Part shown: one piece after another, positions 1-6,377 of the stretch
Layout: each line of letters starts with the position of its first letter
Position numbering within the stretch: position 1 is the stretch's first letter
IMG/VR virus record: IMGVR_UViG_3300043470_001091
Span: 1 to 34,735 of that record
DNA length: 34,735 nt
Source: a virus
Strand: one strand, 5' to 3'
The notes under the pieces: generated by a model
Seen by the model: the letters and a program-made list of their open reading frames with translations, nothing else
The model's database searches: none
What the model was told of the DNA's origin: nothing
Translations under genes and position numbers: made by a program

Positions 1-4
1 CGAT

Positions 5-418
5 ATGATTAAGGATCGTATGTTTATATCTAAGTTAGAAAAGTATGGCAACCCCGTTTTTGTAAATCATGAAAAGTCAAAATTGACAAAACTGGAGAAA
101 TATGGCAGTCCTACCTATAATAATACCGAAAAGTCAAAGAAAACAAAATTAGAAAAGTATGGTAACTCTTCGTATGTAAACAAGGAAAAAGCAGAAAAAA
201 CTAACATAGAAAAATATGGAGCAGATAATCCATTTAAATCGCCTGAGATAATAGAAAAAATTTCAGATCACAGAAATAAAATGCTTTTAAGAAAGAACGT
301 TGAAGAACTGAAAACATTGTCCAAAAAATACAAAATCAGTCTTGGCAGAAATTGGAATAGAAGAAATGATGAATGGATAGACAATAAAATAGAATCAATA
401 AAGAATGAATATGAATAG
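5..418 (+). CDS. Repeat protein of homing-endonuclease type (DUF723-like), probably 5'-truncated
   Basis: About 137 residues are visible. The N-terminal half holds four tandem repeats of roughly 19 residues built on K-L-E-K-Y-G followed by a short linker and N-x-E-K-x-K-x-T. This pattern is typical of the DUF723-type modules attached to phage homing endonucleases and is thought to bind DNA. The C-terminal part is basic (RNWNRRNDEW) with no recognisable nuclease motif. The frame stays open to the left edge, so the first ATG may be internal and the catalytic domain may lie outside the window. It is plus strand while the next 10 kb of genes are minus strand, which suits an inserted selfish gene. 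Family assignment is from the repeat pattern only. Confidence 0.55.
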   Translation: MIKDRMFISKLEKYGNPVFVNHEKSKLTKLEKYGSPTYNNTEKSKKTKLEKYGNSSYVNKEKAEKTNIEKYGADNPFKSPEIIEKISDHRNKMLLRKNVEELKTLSKKYKISLGRNWNRRNDEWIDNKIESIKNEYE

Positions 419-451
419 ATTTCATTGCATTGTGTGCATAGTGAACCCGAT

Positions 452-472
452 TCGACGTAAATACACCGTCGA
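452..472. terminator. Small inverted repeat between convergent genes
   Basis: TCGACG and CGTCGA form a 6-bp stem around a 9-base loop, in the short gap where the plus-strand repeat protein and the minus-strand gene at 485-697 converge. There is no clear T-tract on either side, so terminator function is only a possibility. Confidence 0.25.
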
Positions 473-484
473 TGTCAAGAAAGA

Positions 485-697
485 TTAGATATTTCCGTTG
501 CATTGCATATACTCTCTAATTTCTTTACGATGTTCTTTTGTTTGAATATCTTCACGCATATCAATACAGATACAGCACCAGCAATTATCGGACTTGCTTT
601 TCTTACCTTTCATATTAATATTTGCAGCAGCTGCGTGAAAAGGGCCTTTATTATGTTTGCGATTACGACCTCTGCCGTAAACCGGTGATTTTGCCAT
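485..697 (-). CDS. Small Cys-rich basic hypothetical protein
   Basis: A 70-residue protein with a very basic N-terminal half (GRGRNRKHNKG) and a cysteine cluster CWCCIC near residues 39-44, which could bind a metal ion. I do not recognise the family. The start is well supported by an AGGAGG ribosome-binding site 6 bases before ATG. That site is partly buried in a small hairpin (707-721) whose other arm contains the stop codon of an 11-codon upstream frame. It is the last gene of the operon running from the promoter at about 1.6 kb. Confidence 0.65.
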   Translation of the reverse strand: MAKSPVYGRGRNRKHNKGPFHAAAANINMKGKKSKSDNCWCCICIDMREDIQTKEHRKEIREYMQCNGNI

Positions 698-706
698 TTA
701 TTCCTC

Positions 707-721
707 CTAGGTTAAGCCTAG
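707..721 (-). promoter_or_regulatory. Hairpin partly covering the ribosome-binding site of the 485-697 gene
   Basis: On the minus strand CTAGG, a 5-base loop and CCTAG form a 5-bp stem that runs into the AGGAGG site. The upstream arm contains the TAG stop of the 11-residue frame at 718-753, so ribosomes ending there could open the hairpin. This is an inference from position. Confidence 0.35.
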
Positions 722-753
722 AAGTCTTCATAAAACTTTCTGTAACGGATCAT
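718..753 (-). CDS. Possible 11-residue leader peptide
   Basis: ATG follows an AAAGGAAC ribosome-binding site and encodes MIRYRKFYEDF, ending at TAG inside the hairpin at 707-721. It lies between the DUF551-like gene and the 70-residue gene. It is too short to judge by coding statistics; its value is the position of its stop relative to the downstream ribosome-binding site. Confidence 0.3.
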   Translation of the reverse strand: MIRYRKFYEDF

Positions 754-767
754 GTAAGTTCCTTTGT

Positions 768-983
768 TCATAGTTCTGGATTTTTCATCCAATGTGTAAA
801 CGGTCCGATAACTGCTTTCGTGTTTGGACATGTCCAGTATCCGCCATCTTGATTATACTTGCCGGGTTTTGTATCGACCCATTTTGTAGTTCTAGACAAA
901 ACCGTATCATTTATCTTAACTATACCAAGAATATAAGTTCCATCCTTTGGTGCAGTCTCAATTGGTTGAATATTATATTGCAT
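768..983 (-). CDS. DUF551-like phage protein
   Basis: A 71-residue protein with the motif I-E-T-A-P-K-D-G-T-Y-I-L-G near its N-terminus and a C-terminal Y-W-T-C-P region. This resembles the small DUF551-type proteins common in phage and prophage accessory regions (typically x-x-T-A-P-x-D-G-x-x-I-L). Function is unknown for the family. It starts 9 bases after the stop of the SleB-like gene and probably shares its transcript. Confidence 0.6.
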   Translation of the reverse strand: MQYNIQPIETAPKDGTYILGIVKINDTVLSRTTKWVDTKPGKYNQDGGYWTCPNTKAVIGPFTHWMKNPEL

Positions 984-992
984 TTTATTTCC

Positions 993-1550
993 TCAATTAT
1001 AAAAGATGTGCGAGTCAATTCGCGCAGTTTCAGTATAGCTGGAAACCCAGAATGGTTCCACGTAGTTGGCATGATACATGATCGCGCCATTGGTAGGATC
1101 AATCTCATCCCCGTATGCGGCAAAAACCTCTTCCGCGATCTTTGCGGAAACATTCCATGCTGCCTGATCTGTAATATCATCAGACTTCCCGTCACAGAAC
1201 CAGCTAAACTGGCACTTGTTCTTCAACGGGATACCGTTATCATTCAATTCTGCCTGATAAACTACATCACAGATAGTGTCAGGATATTTTTCACTTTTGG
1301 TGCGATTCATTGTTGCCCAAGCAACGGCACGTTGACCTGTCATACCGTCATTACGAGCTTCGTGGTAGATATTTTTTGCAAGACAATCAACTTGTTTTGC
1401 ATTTCTAAGATGCATAGAAACTTCAGCTATAATTAACTGAGTTTGATTAGCGCTAAATATGTCTTCGGAAACTTTTGTGTAATACATAGAACTCGCAGTT
1501 GCAATAGCTGCAATATTAACACCGATCATGATCTTCGTGATGATTTTCAT
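993..1550 (-). CDS. SleB-type cell wall hydrolase with N-terminal membrane anchor
   Basis: A 185-residue protein. Residues 5-24 are hydrophobic (IMIGVNIAAIATASS), a signal peptide or signal anchor. From about residue 55 the sequence matches the Hydrolase_2 (SleB/CwlJ) fold: CLAKNIYHEARND carries the catalytic glutamate, followed by GQRAVAWATMNR and CQFSWFCDGKSD. SleB-type enzymes cleave peptidoglycan, so this is a candidate endolysin or an exported wall hydrolase. It is the first gene after the promoter at 1571-1608, which is of the early type; no TATAAATA late promoter stands before it, which is odd if it is the main lysis enzyme. No holin was recognised nearby. Confidence 0.85.
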   Translation of the reverse strand: MKIITKIMIGVNIAAIATASSMYYTKVSEDIFSANQTQLIIAEVSMHLRNAKQVDCLAKNIYHEARNDGMTGQRAVAWATMNRTKSEKYPDTICDVVYQAELNDNGIPLKNKCQFSWFCDGKSDDITDQAAWNVSAKIAEEVFAAYGDEIDPTNGAIMYHANYVEPFWVSSYTETARIDSHIFYN

Positions 1551-1570
1551 TTCTGCTCTCTTGTTTACCT

Positions 1571-1608
1571 TATAGAATCAGTATAAACTAACTGCAAGTA
1601 AATGTCAA
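1571..1608 (-). promoter_or_regulatory. Early sigma70-like promoter, type A
   Basis: Read on the minus strand: TTGACA (1608-1603), 17 bases, TATACT (1585-1580), then GATTCTATAAGG. The TATACTGATTCT block is shared with promoters at 5447, 8518, 17137, 19290 and 21221. It drives the SleB-like gene and downstream small genes. Confidence 0.8.
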
Positions 1609-1618
1609 CAATTTTCTT

Positions 1619-2122
1619 TTATTTTAGTATTTTAATATCACTTTTTGATATTCGGGTACCTTTAGAGACTAACACTTCTTTTTCTTTCGATGCACTGTCT
1701 AAGTTTGTTTCATCATACCCAAGCATCATCATTTGTTGTATTCCCATGAAAAGAACAAATGAATCTATATCTATAATTTGGCTTGATTGTGCTATGACTT
1801 TACCTATCAAGATCTTTTTCTTTTCTATATTTGTTCTTCCAAGAGAAAAACTTTCATCTGTAACAAATTTAGTTGCTATCTTTTCATCTTTAGACCAAGA
1901 TGTGTGCTTATCTAGTAACATAGAACCAGATTTTTCTATCTTTTCTAGTGCTACATCGTCAATATACATACCTCTGTATAGTTTTTGTCTGTATGATCTA
2001 AATGGGGCTGGAATCTTATTTCTGTTTATAAAGAGAAAATTTGCATTCGATTGATCATTTTTAAATAACCAATCATCTAAATTCTTTCTAAAATTTTCCG
2101 TTCCAATTACGTAATCAACCAT
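1619..2122 (-). CDS. ADP-ribosyltransferase, R-S-E type
   Basis: A 167-residue protein with the three signatures of arginine-type mono-ADP-ribosyltransferases (VIP2/ExoS/T4 ModA fold): an arginine strand (KLYRGMYI, R near residue 50), an S-T-S-like strand (HTSWS near residue 73) and a C-terminal E-x-E loop (KEKEVLVSKGTRI near residue 147). Such enzymes transfer ADP-ribose from NAD to proteins; T4 uses Alt, ModA and ModB on host RNA polymerase and ribosomal proteins. The gene ends an operon that also carries a macro-domain protein 414 bases upstream, and its ATG overlaps the end of the preceding 48-residue gene. The target cannot be read from sequence. The remaining fold is too divergent to name a subfamily. 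Confidence 0.75.
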   Translation of the reverse strand: MVDYVIGTENFRKNLDDWLFKNDQSNANFLFINRNKIPAPFRSYRQKLYRGMYIDDVALEKIEKSGSMLLDKHTSWSKDEKIATKFVTDESFSLGRTNIEKKKILIGKVIAQSSQIIDIDSFVLFMGIQQMMMLGYDETNLDSASKEKEVLVSKGTRISKSDIKILK

Positions 2123-2261
2123 TCATTTTCAACCAATTTAAAGTTCTTTTTGCCCATGCACTGGTTTTATAACCTTGGCCCCATGCACGTGTACAATCAG
2201 GCCACGTGATATACCAAAGACCATTTGTATCTTGTTCAATGTAGCACACACTATACATCAT
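2115..2261 (-). CDS. Small Trp-rich hypothetical protein between ADP-ribosyltransferase and macro-domain gene
   Basis: A 48-residue frame starting at ATGATG, overlapping the end of the gene at 2251-2532 and the start of the ADP-ribosyltransferase (8 bases). Overlaps on both sides and an upstream AAAAATG context fit a genuine coupled gene. It contains five tryptophans (GLWYITWPDC, SAWAKRTLNWLK) and is basic at the C-terminus. No family recognised. It resembles the short single-domain proteins that fill early regions of large phages. Confidence 0.55.
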   Translation of the reverse strand: MMYSVCYIEQDTNGLWYITWPDCTRAWGQGYKTSAWAKRTLNWLKMNG

Positions 2262-2532
2262 TTTTCATTAACCTCGTGTAGGGGTGATCTTTGTAACTTT
2301 CAGTCAATTTATGTCTTGCAAGATCACGTTTCCATTCATCTAGTTCTACCCATTCCAAAATTCTATTCATTGTAAAATAAACAATCTCTTTTGCCATATA
2401 TTGAAATGTACGATTCTTAAGTATTACATAAGCTTCATTTTTTCTATATGCAATTACATCTGCTTCTGCCTGACCATCAAAAGGTGCATTATCATAAATT
2501 TCTTTTGAGCCGTAAATAAGAACTTTGACCAT
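2251..2532 (-). CDS. Hypothetical protein
   Basis: A 93-residue protein beginning MVKVLIYGSKE, with a predicted strand-rich N-terminal half (DVIAYRKNEAYVILKN) and a charged helical C-terminus (EWVELDEWKRDLARHKL). I do not recognise it. It starts 3 bases after the macro-domain gene stop and overlaps the next gene by 11 bases, so the set from macro domain to ADP-ribosyltransferase is translated as one tightly coupled block. Confidence 0.6.
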   Translation of the reverse strand: MVKVLIYGSKEIYDNAPFDGQAEADVIAYRKNEAYVILKNRTFQYMAKEIVYFTMNRILEWVELDEWKRDLARHKLTESYKDHPYTRLMKNDV

Positions 2533-2535
2533 TTT

Positions 2536-2976
2536 TTACTCTAGTACATAGACAAAAGGTTTGGTATCAATAAGAGTATTCTCAATGATAGCGGAAATAA
2601 CATTCCAATCTCCGTTGGCAAGACCTGCACCGATTTTTGGCATTGCAATCTCTTTAATACCCCATTGATTAATTTTACGGAATACTTCTGCAATTGCCCA
2701 ATATGAAACATAAACACGTGATGGATCACGTCCATAATCTTTCTGGGTAATTGCATTGTGAATTACATTTCCATCTTCCTGAACAGATACGACGATTGCA
2801 CCAAGTTCAAGACCATAACTATTATACGAGTCATTGTAGTCTTGAAATGCAGATGGATATTTATCTCGAAGTACATAAGCAACACCAGACCTCATCACAC
2901 CATGACTATTACAACCATGAATAATATGCTTGATATTTGTTTCAAGCAGGTCACCTTTTATATATTCAATCTGCAT
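2536..2976 (-). CDS. Macro-domain protein (ADP-ribose binding or hydrolysing)
   Basis: A single macro domain filling all 146 residues. It shows the opening I-x-G-D-L-L, the ligand loop HGCNSHGVMRSGVA (residues 20-33) and the second phosphate loop PKIGAGLANGDW (around residues 113-124). The small size and the GDLL / C-N-x-x-G pattern resemble the ALC1/TARG1/Poa1p branch, which removes ADP-ribose from acidic residues or nucleic acid or dephosphorylates ADP-ribose 1''-phosphate. The branch containing the DarG antitoxin is related. It lies in the same operon as a predicted ADP-ribosyltransferase, directly after the GT4 gene (stop and start adjacent). Whether it undoes the phage enzyme or host toxins of DarT type is not visible. 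Confidence 0.85.
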   Translation of the reverse strand: MQIEYIKGDLLETNIKHIIHGCNSHGVMRSGVAYVLRDKYPSAFQDYNDSYNSYGLELGAIVVSVQEDGNVIHNAITQKDYGRDPSRVYVSYWAIAEVFRKINQWGIKEIAMPKIGAGLANGDWNVISAIIENTLIDTKPFVYVLE

Positions 2977-3987
2977 TTATCTCGCTTTCAATAATATATC
3001 TGAGAATTGCTTATAACAATTCTCCCACGTCCATTTCTTAGAACTAATATAAACCGATTCTCTATTTAAGTCAAGGCATTTTTGTACCGCTTCAGATAAA
3101 TCATCTGATAAGTAACCATTCACACCCTCTTCTATGATATCTTTAGGGCCTGTAACTGGATATGCAGCAACAGGAGTACCGCAGGCAAGTGCTTCAATAT
3201 TTACAACTCCGAATGTGTCAGTTTTTGAAGGAAACACAAACACGGTCGCTTTTCGATAATAGTCACCAAGTTCTTTCCCGGTCTTTTTACCAGCACAAAG
3301 AACATCTGGATACTTCTTTTTCAGTGTTTGTAGATAAGGACCATCACCTACTAGTATTTTCTGAGCATTTGGTATTTTTATAGAACAAAAATCATCAAGA
3401 CCTTTTTCTGGACTTACTCGACTGACACACAGCAATGTAATATTTCTATTTTTATCTTGTTCTTCTGGATAAAAAATTGATCGGTCAACACCACGAGTCC
3501 ATGACTGAATATCTTGAGTAAAACCTTTATCTTTTAGCTCTTGAACCATACTATCTGTAGTTGTCAAAATAGTTGTTGTCCCATTATATACATGCTTCAT
3601 CCATTTCCAACCAAGTTCTACTGAAATGAAGTTCCATTTTGCATTAATAAATTCTGGAAATTTTGTATGACACGATGTGGAGAATGGTATTTTTAATCTA
3701 CGGCAAGTTCGTGAAAATGCAATACCAAGAGTACCTTCTGGTGTTGCAATATGTATGTGATCCCACTTTTGTTTCTTTAATAATTTTCTGATTTGAAACG
3801 GATTTGGAATTCCAATTTCAATCTCTGGATAAAACCAAAGTGAAAATCTAATCTTGCATCTTTTTGGGTGATATACATAAACAATATCTCCATGCTCCCG
3901 AGCTTGTTTAACTAGATTAGAAAGTGTAGTCACAACACCATTTACTTGTGGATGCCAAGCATCAGTAATCAGAAGTATCTTCGACAT
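2977..3987 (-). CDS. GT4 glycosyltransferase, Agt-like (glycolipid synthesis)
   Basis: A complete 336-residue GT-B glycosyltransferase of family GT4. The N-terminal half has the WHPQVNGVVTTL acceptor-side motif and THxP-like HIATPEGTLG and SCHTKFPEF blocks; the C-terminal half has VSRVSPEKG, VGDGPY and the nucleotide-sugar E-x7-E region TDTFGVVNIEALACGTPV. This exact architecture is typical of the alphaproteobacterial GT4 enzymes sitting beside PlcP, such as Agrobacterium Agt, which makes glucosyl- and glucuronosyl-diacylglycerol under phosphate limitation. Databases often label them GDP-mannose-dependent mannosyltransferases. Its start overlaps the PlcP-like gene by 26 bases, so the two are translationally coupled. 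Sugar and acceptor are inferred from this neighbour, not from sequence. Confidence 0.8.
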   Translation of the reverse strand: MSKILLITDAWHPQVNGVVTTLSNLVKQAREHGDIVYVYHPKRCKIRFSLWFYPEIEIGIPNPFQIRKLLKKQKWDHIHIATPEGTLGIAFSRTCRRLKIPFSTSCHTKFPEFINAKWNFISVELGWKWMKHVYNGTTTILTTTDSMVQELKDKGFTQDIQSWTRGVDRSIFYPEEQDKNRNITLLCVSRVSPEKGLDDFCSIKIPNAQKILVGDGPYLQTLKKKYPDVLCAGKKTGKELGDYYRKATVFVFPSKTDTFGVVNIEALACGTPVAAYPVTGPKDIIEEGVNGYLSDDLSEAVQKCLDLNRESVYISSKKWTWENCYKQFSDILLKAR

Positions 3988-4726
3988 TTTTATTATACCT
4001 ATATTCTATTATTTCAAACCTGCCATCCATGTGTTCTACCAAGGCAGTTCCGGATTCAACCCAATCACCGCAATTCATATATTGAATTTCATCAATAGTT
4101 TTAATCTTTGCTACGTGAATATGCCCACATATAACACCATCATAACCTTCTTCTTTGCAATACTGAGATACACGATTTTCAAAATTGTTAATAAAATTTA
4201 ATGCTTCTTTGGTGTTTTGTTTTAGCCATTTACTTAAGCTCCAATATTCTAGGTTCAATAAATTTCGTATTTTATTGAAATGTATGTTAAACCAGATCAT
4301 AAAGTTATATGCAACATCTCCAATATGCATTAACCATTTGTGATTTACCATTAATGTATCAAAGAAGTCTCCGTGTATTACAAGATATCTTTTGCCATTA
4401 ATCCCAGTATAATCTATTCTATCTAGAAGCTTGATATTACCTACTTCAATATCAAATTGTAAAAACTTTCGAAGAGCTTCATCGTGGTTTCCTAGAATAT
4501 AATAGACATTTGTTCCACGTTTTGCAGCAGTTAAAATTCGTCTTATCACATTAGCATGACTTTGAGGAAAATACCATCGTTTTTGAAGTTGCCAACCATC
4601 TATAACATCACCAACAAGATATAAATTTTTACATGTATTAGTTTTCAAAAAAGAGCAGAGAGCATCTGCTTGACACCCTCTGCTCCCTAAATGTATATCA
4701 GATATAAAAATACTCTTATAATGCAT
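3962..4726 (-). CDS. PlcP-like / LpxH-like calcineurin-type metallophosphoesterase
   Basis: A 254-residue metallophosphoesterase with all metal motifs: D10-I-H12 (SDIHLGSRG), GDVIDGW with D40, GNHD at 79-82, a VIHGD block and the C-terminal GHIH. Residues DIHLGSRGCQAD, QSHANV and NCGDWVES are hallmarks of the alphaproteobacterial family annotated as UDP-2,3-diacylglucosamine diphosphatase, whose characterised members include PlcP, a phospholipase C acting on phosphatidylglycerol and phosphatidylethanolamine during phosphate starvation. PlcP is normally next to a GT4 transferase, as here. The alternative, an LpxH-type lipid A enzyme, is less likely because of the neighbour. AAAGG lies 7 bases before ATG. 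No signal peptide is seen, consistent with action at the inner face of the membrane. Confidence 0.8.
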   Translation of the reverse strand: MHYKSIFISDIHLGSRGCQADALCSFLKTNTCKNLYLVGDVIDGWQLQKRWYFPQSHANVIRRILTAAKRGTNVYYILGNHDEALRKFLQFDIEVGNIKLLDRIDYTGINGKRYLVIHGDFFDTLMVNHKWLMHIGDVAYNFMIWFNIHFNKIRNLLNLEYWSLSKWLKQNTKEALNFINNFENRVSQYCKEEGYDGVICGHIHVAKIKTIDEIQYMNCGDWVESGTALVEHMDGRFEIIEYRYNKNVEDTSDY

Positions 4727-4747
4727 GATAGAACCTTTGTAATGTAC

Positions 4748-5191
4748 TCACGGACTATTTATCGAGACCGTTTCTACAAAGACTCCATCTTTTATTTTCA
4801 GTGTTTTCCGAGTAAACGAATCTCGATCAATAAATGCTACTCTGAAATAGTCCCGACCACCGTCAATAGAAACACCATTACCGACACCACGAAAATCGTG
4901 TCTGTGTTGACTATAATGAAGTTCATCATTTACTTCGACCATGTCAAAGTTAAGATCTTCAATTCGGTCTGCATTGGTAATCATAAGTCTACCCTGCGAA
5001 TCATTATACAATCCAAAATACCGATTGCCGAACTCTGGGTGTGGTGTCTCACGGAAAAAGATATCTGCGGCCGAAGCACCATAGTTTGAAGTAGAAGATG
5101 TACAAACATACTTGACTTCAACACCATCCTTTTCGGAATATAGTTGAGCAGCTTTTTGTACATCAAGATATGGGTTGTGTTTAATGTTCAT
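4748..5191 (-). CDS. Hypothetical protein
   Basis: A 147-residue acidic protein, second gene of the operon from the promoter at 5447-5484. It contains a central segment YGASAADIFFRETPHPEFG and a HYSQHRHDFRG histidine-rich stretch. The pattern suggests a compact beta-rich fold, but I recognise no family. No membrane segments. It abuts the 77-residue gene (stop and start directly adjacent) and precedes the PlcP-like gene by 21 bases. Confidence 0.65.
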   Translation of the reverse strand: MNIKHNPYLDVQKAAQLYSEKDGVEVKYVCTSSTSNYGASAADIFFRETPHPEFGNRYFGLYNDSQGRLMITNADRIEDLNFDMVEVNDELHYSQHRHDFRGVGNGVSIDGGRDYFRVAFIDRDSFTRKTLKIKDGVFVETVSINSP

Positions 5192-5425
5192 TTAATTCAC
5201 CTGAGGGATTACAAGACCACGAATAGTTGCTTCTCTGAGCAAAACACAAAGAACAATAGCAACATTTGCGGCAAAATGATTGATTTCATGATTCTTCATA
5301 AAATCGCGAAGCATATCATCGTCACCTTCAAAGCGACGGTCAAGTGGAAGTCCTTGTCTGTCAAATGCGGTAACAAGAGCAATAATGTCTTGATCTGCAA
5401 GTTCTTTGGTATTGATAGGTCTCAT
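5192..5425 (-). CDS. Hypothetical protein, first gene of the lipid/ADP-ribose operon
   Basis: A 77-residue protein whose second half is hydrophobic and alanine-rich (AANVAIVLCVLLREATIRGLVIP), possibly one membrane helix or a buried core. The N-terminal half is charged (KELADQDIIALVTAFDRQG). Not recognised. It starts about 20 bases after the early promoter at 5447-5484, making it the first gene of an operon of eight genes down to the ADP-ribosyltransferase. Confidence 0.65.
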   Translation of the reverse strand: MRPINTKELADQDIIALVTAFDRQGLPLDRRFEGDDDMLRDFMKNHEINHFAANVAIVLCVLLREATIRGLVIPQVN

Positions 5426-5446
5426 TTGTGGGATCCTTTTCTACTT

Positions 5447-5484
5447 TATAGAATCAGTATATACTATAAGAAGGAAAATGTCAA
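5447..5484 (-). promoter_or_regulatory. Early sigma70-like promoter, type A
   Basis: Minus strand: TTGACA (5484-5479), 17 bases, TATACT (5461-5456), then GATTCTATAA. The TGA inside TTGACA is the stop codon of the 56-residue gene at 5481-5651. It drives the operon from the 77-residue protein through PlcP-like, Agt-like, macro and ADP-ribosyltransferase genes. Confidence 0.85.
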
Positions 5485-5651
5485 CCCATTTCGTACCAAT
5501 AACCAACCATGTTCCAAGTTGAAGCAGTATTTGCTGTCATTTGAACATGTGCTTTGTCTTCAGTTTGCTCTATAATATAGGGGTTTATTCCTTCTTCATG
5601 GCAAAGTGCTTTATAAGAGTCGAGATTTTTGAGAAGTATCCAACATATCAT
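5481..5651 (-). CDS. Small hypothetical protein
   Basis: A 56-residue frame that starts at a TAATG junction with the stop of the 112-residue gene and ends in the TTGACA box of the next promoter. It begins MICWILLKNLDS and ends VGYWYEMG. Not recognised. The coupled start and the fit between flanking elements support it as a real gene. Confidence 0.5.
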   Translation of the reverse strand: MICWILLKNLDSYKALCHEEGINPYIIEQTEDKAHVQMTANTASTWNMVGYWYEMG

Positions 5652-5989
5652 TAGTTTACCAATGTCCTTTTTGTTTTTCCAGTATGTGGTGGATTGTGTT
5701 TCCGGTTTGAATCGCCAAAGTCTACAACTTCATAGTTACCATTTTTGATGGATTCGTTCATTTTTAAAAGTTCATTGACAATATCAATGATCGGTGTGTC
5801 TATAAATGACTCGCCAGGAGAGAATTGAAAATTGGTTAAACCCGAACCTTCGTGCTTCATCTTTTCCATGTAAACATATCGAACAAGCTCATACTTAGCA
5901 TTACGTGCACGCAAGTATTTGTTTTCGTCCTCGGTGAGTTGTTCACCACTAAATGCTTTCATAATCAATTCAAATGCTTTATCTATCAT
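5651..5989 (-). CDS. Hypothetical protein downstream of the tRNA array
   Basis: A 112-residue protein. The frame is open further upstream through the tRNA-Cys gene, but an AAAAGG site 6 bases before the ATG at 5989 marks the real start (MIDKAFELIMKAF). A helical N-terminus (EDENKYLRARNAKYELVRYVYMEK is one continuous predicted helix in register 20-45) is followed by a less ordered, basic C-terminus. Not recognised. It follows the last tRNA by 18 bases and may be read from the same transcript. Confidence 0.6.
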   Translation of the reverse strand: MIDKAFELIMKAFSGEQLTEDENKYLRARNAKYELVRYVYMEKMKHEGSGLTNFQFSPGESFIDTPIIDIVNELLKMNESIKNGNYEVVDFGDSNRKHNPPHTGKTKRTLVN

Positions 5990-6006
5990 GATATACCTTT
6001 TAATTT

Positions 6007-6088
6007 TGGAGGCGCCTCTCGGAGTCGAACCGAGTACTTTCGTGCTTCGGATTTGCAATCCGACCCATTACCGTCCTGGCCAGGCGCC
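6007..6088 (-). tRNA. tRNA-Cys (GCA), variable region unusually long
   Basis: Acceptor GGCGCCT pairs with AGGCGCC, discriminator U, CCA encoded. Anticodon loop TTGCAAA on a TCGGA/TCCGA stem gives GCA. T arm CTCGG/CCGAG with TTCGACT. The acceptor end and the anticodon arm closely resemble E. coli tRNA-Cys. The variable region is 12 bases (AGCACGAAAGTA) where about 5 are expected, and can form a short arm closed by GAAA. Confidence 0.9.
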
Positions 6089-6107
6089 ATTATTTACTAT
6101 TTATTAA

Positions 6108-6284
6108 TCATTGAAATCTAAACGTAGTGTATAGATCTTTCTTTTCCTTTGATAACCACCAGTAGTCGCAAGAACACAGTTCTCTGGTATTTCCGCCGTC
6201 TTCTCTTACAAGAACATATGAACATCCAGCTGGCATGTATTCTATTGGTTGCCATTCCCATGAAGAAAAATATTTAATATCCAA
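6108..6284 (-). CDS. Small protein inside the tRNA array (TTG start)
   Basis: A 58-codon frame in the 212-base space between two tRNA genes. It starts at TTG after an AAAGGCG site and ends at TGA 19 bases before tRNA-Cys. Residues include SSWEWQPIEYMPAG, VLVREDGG and CDYWWLSKEKKDLY; the W-x-x-I-E-x-x-P-A-G opening and a Y-W pair faintly recall DUF551-like proteins. The only in-frame ATG (codon 17) would remove the domain start, so TTG is preferred. Confidence 0.5.
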   Translation of the reverse strand: MDIKYFSSWEWQPIEYMPAGCSYVLVREDGGNTRELCSCDYWWLSKEKKDLYTTFRFQ

Positions 6285-6300
6285 TTTTCGCCTTTATAGT

Positions 6301-6372
6301 TGGTAGCGTCTGTCGGAGTTGAACCGACCCTAGATCCTTATGAGAGACCCGTCTAAACCACTTAGAGACGCC
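6301..6372 (-). tRNA. tRNA with CAU anticodon (Ile2 if modified, otherwise Met)
   Basis: Acceptor GGCGTCT/AGACGCT (G1-U72 wobble), discriminator A, CCA encoded. Anticodon loop CTCATAA gives CAU. T arm GTCGG/CCGAC with TTCAACT, variable loop 4 bases. The D arm is compressed (72 bases in total). CAU with a TilS-like gene in the same genome suggests tRNA-Ile2 read as AUA after lysidine formation; elongator Met is the alternative. Positions 4-5 are G and U, not the C4/C5 favoured by E. coli TilS. Confidence 0.8.
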
Positions 6373-6377
6373 ATGAT

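Noticed and set aside
792-1436. A 214-codon plus-strand frame opposite the SleB-like gene
   Set aside because: It lacks a ribosome-binding site and any recognisable domain, and mirrors a clear enzyme on the other strand.
2115-2122. ADP-ribosyltransferase and macro gene as a classical toxin-antitoxin pair such as DarTG
   Set aside because: The transferase has R-S-E arginine-type motifs unlike DarT, and the macro protein lacks the DarG C-terminal domain.
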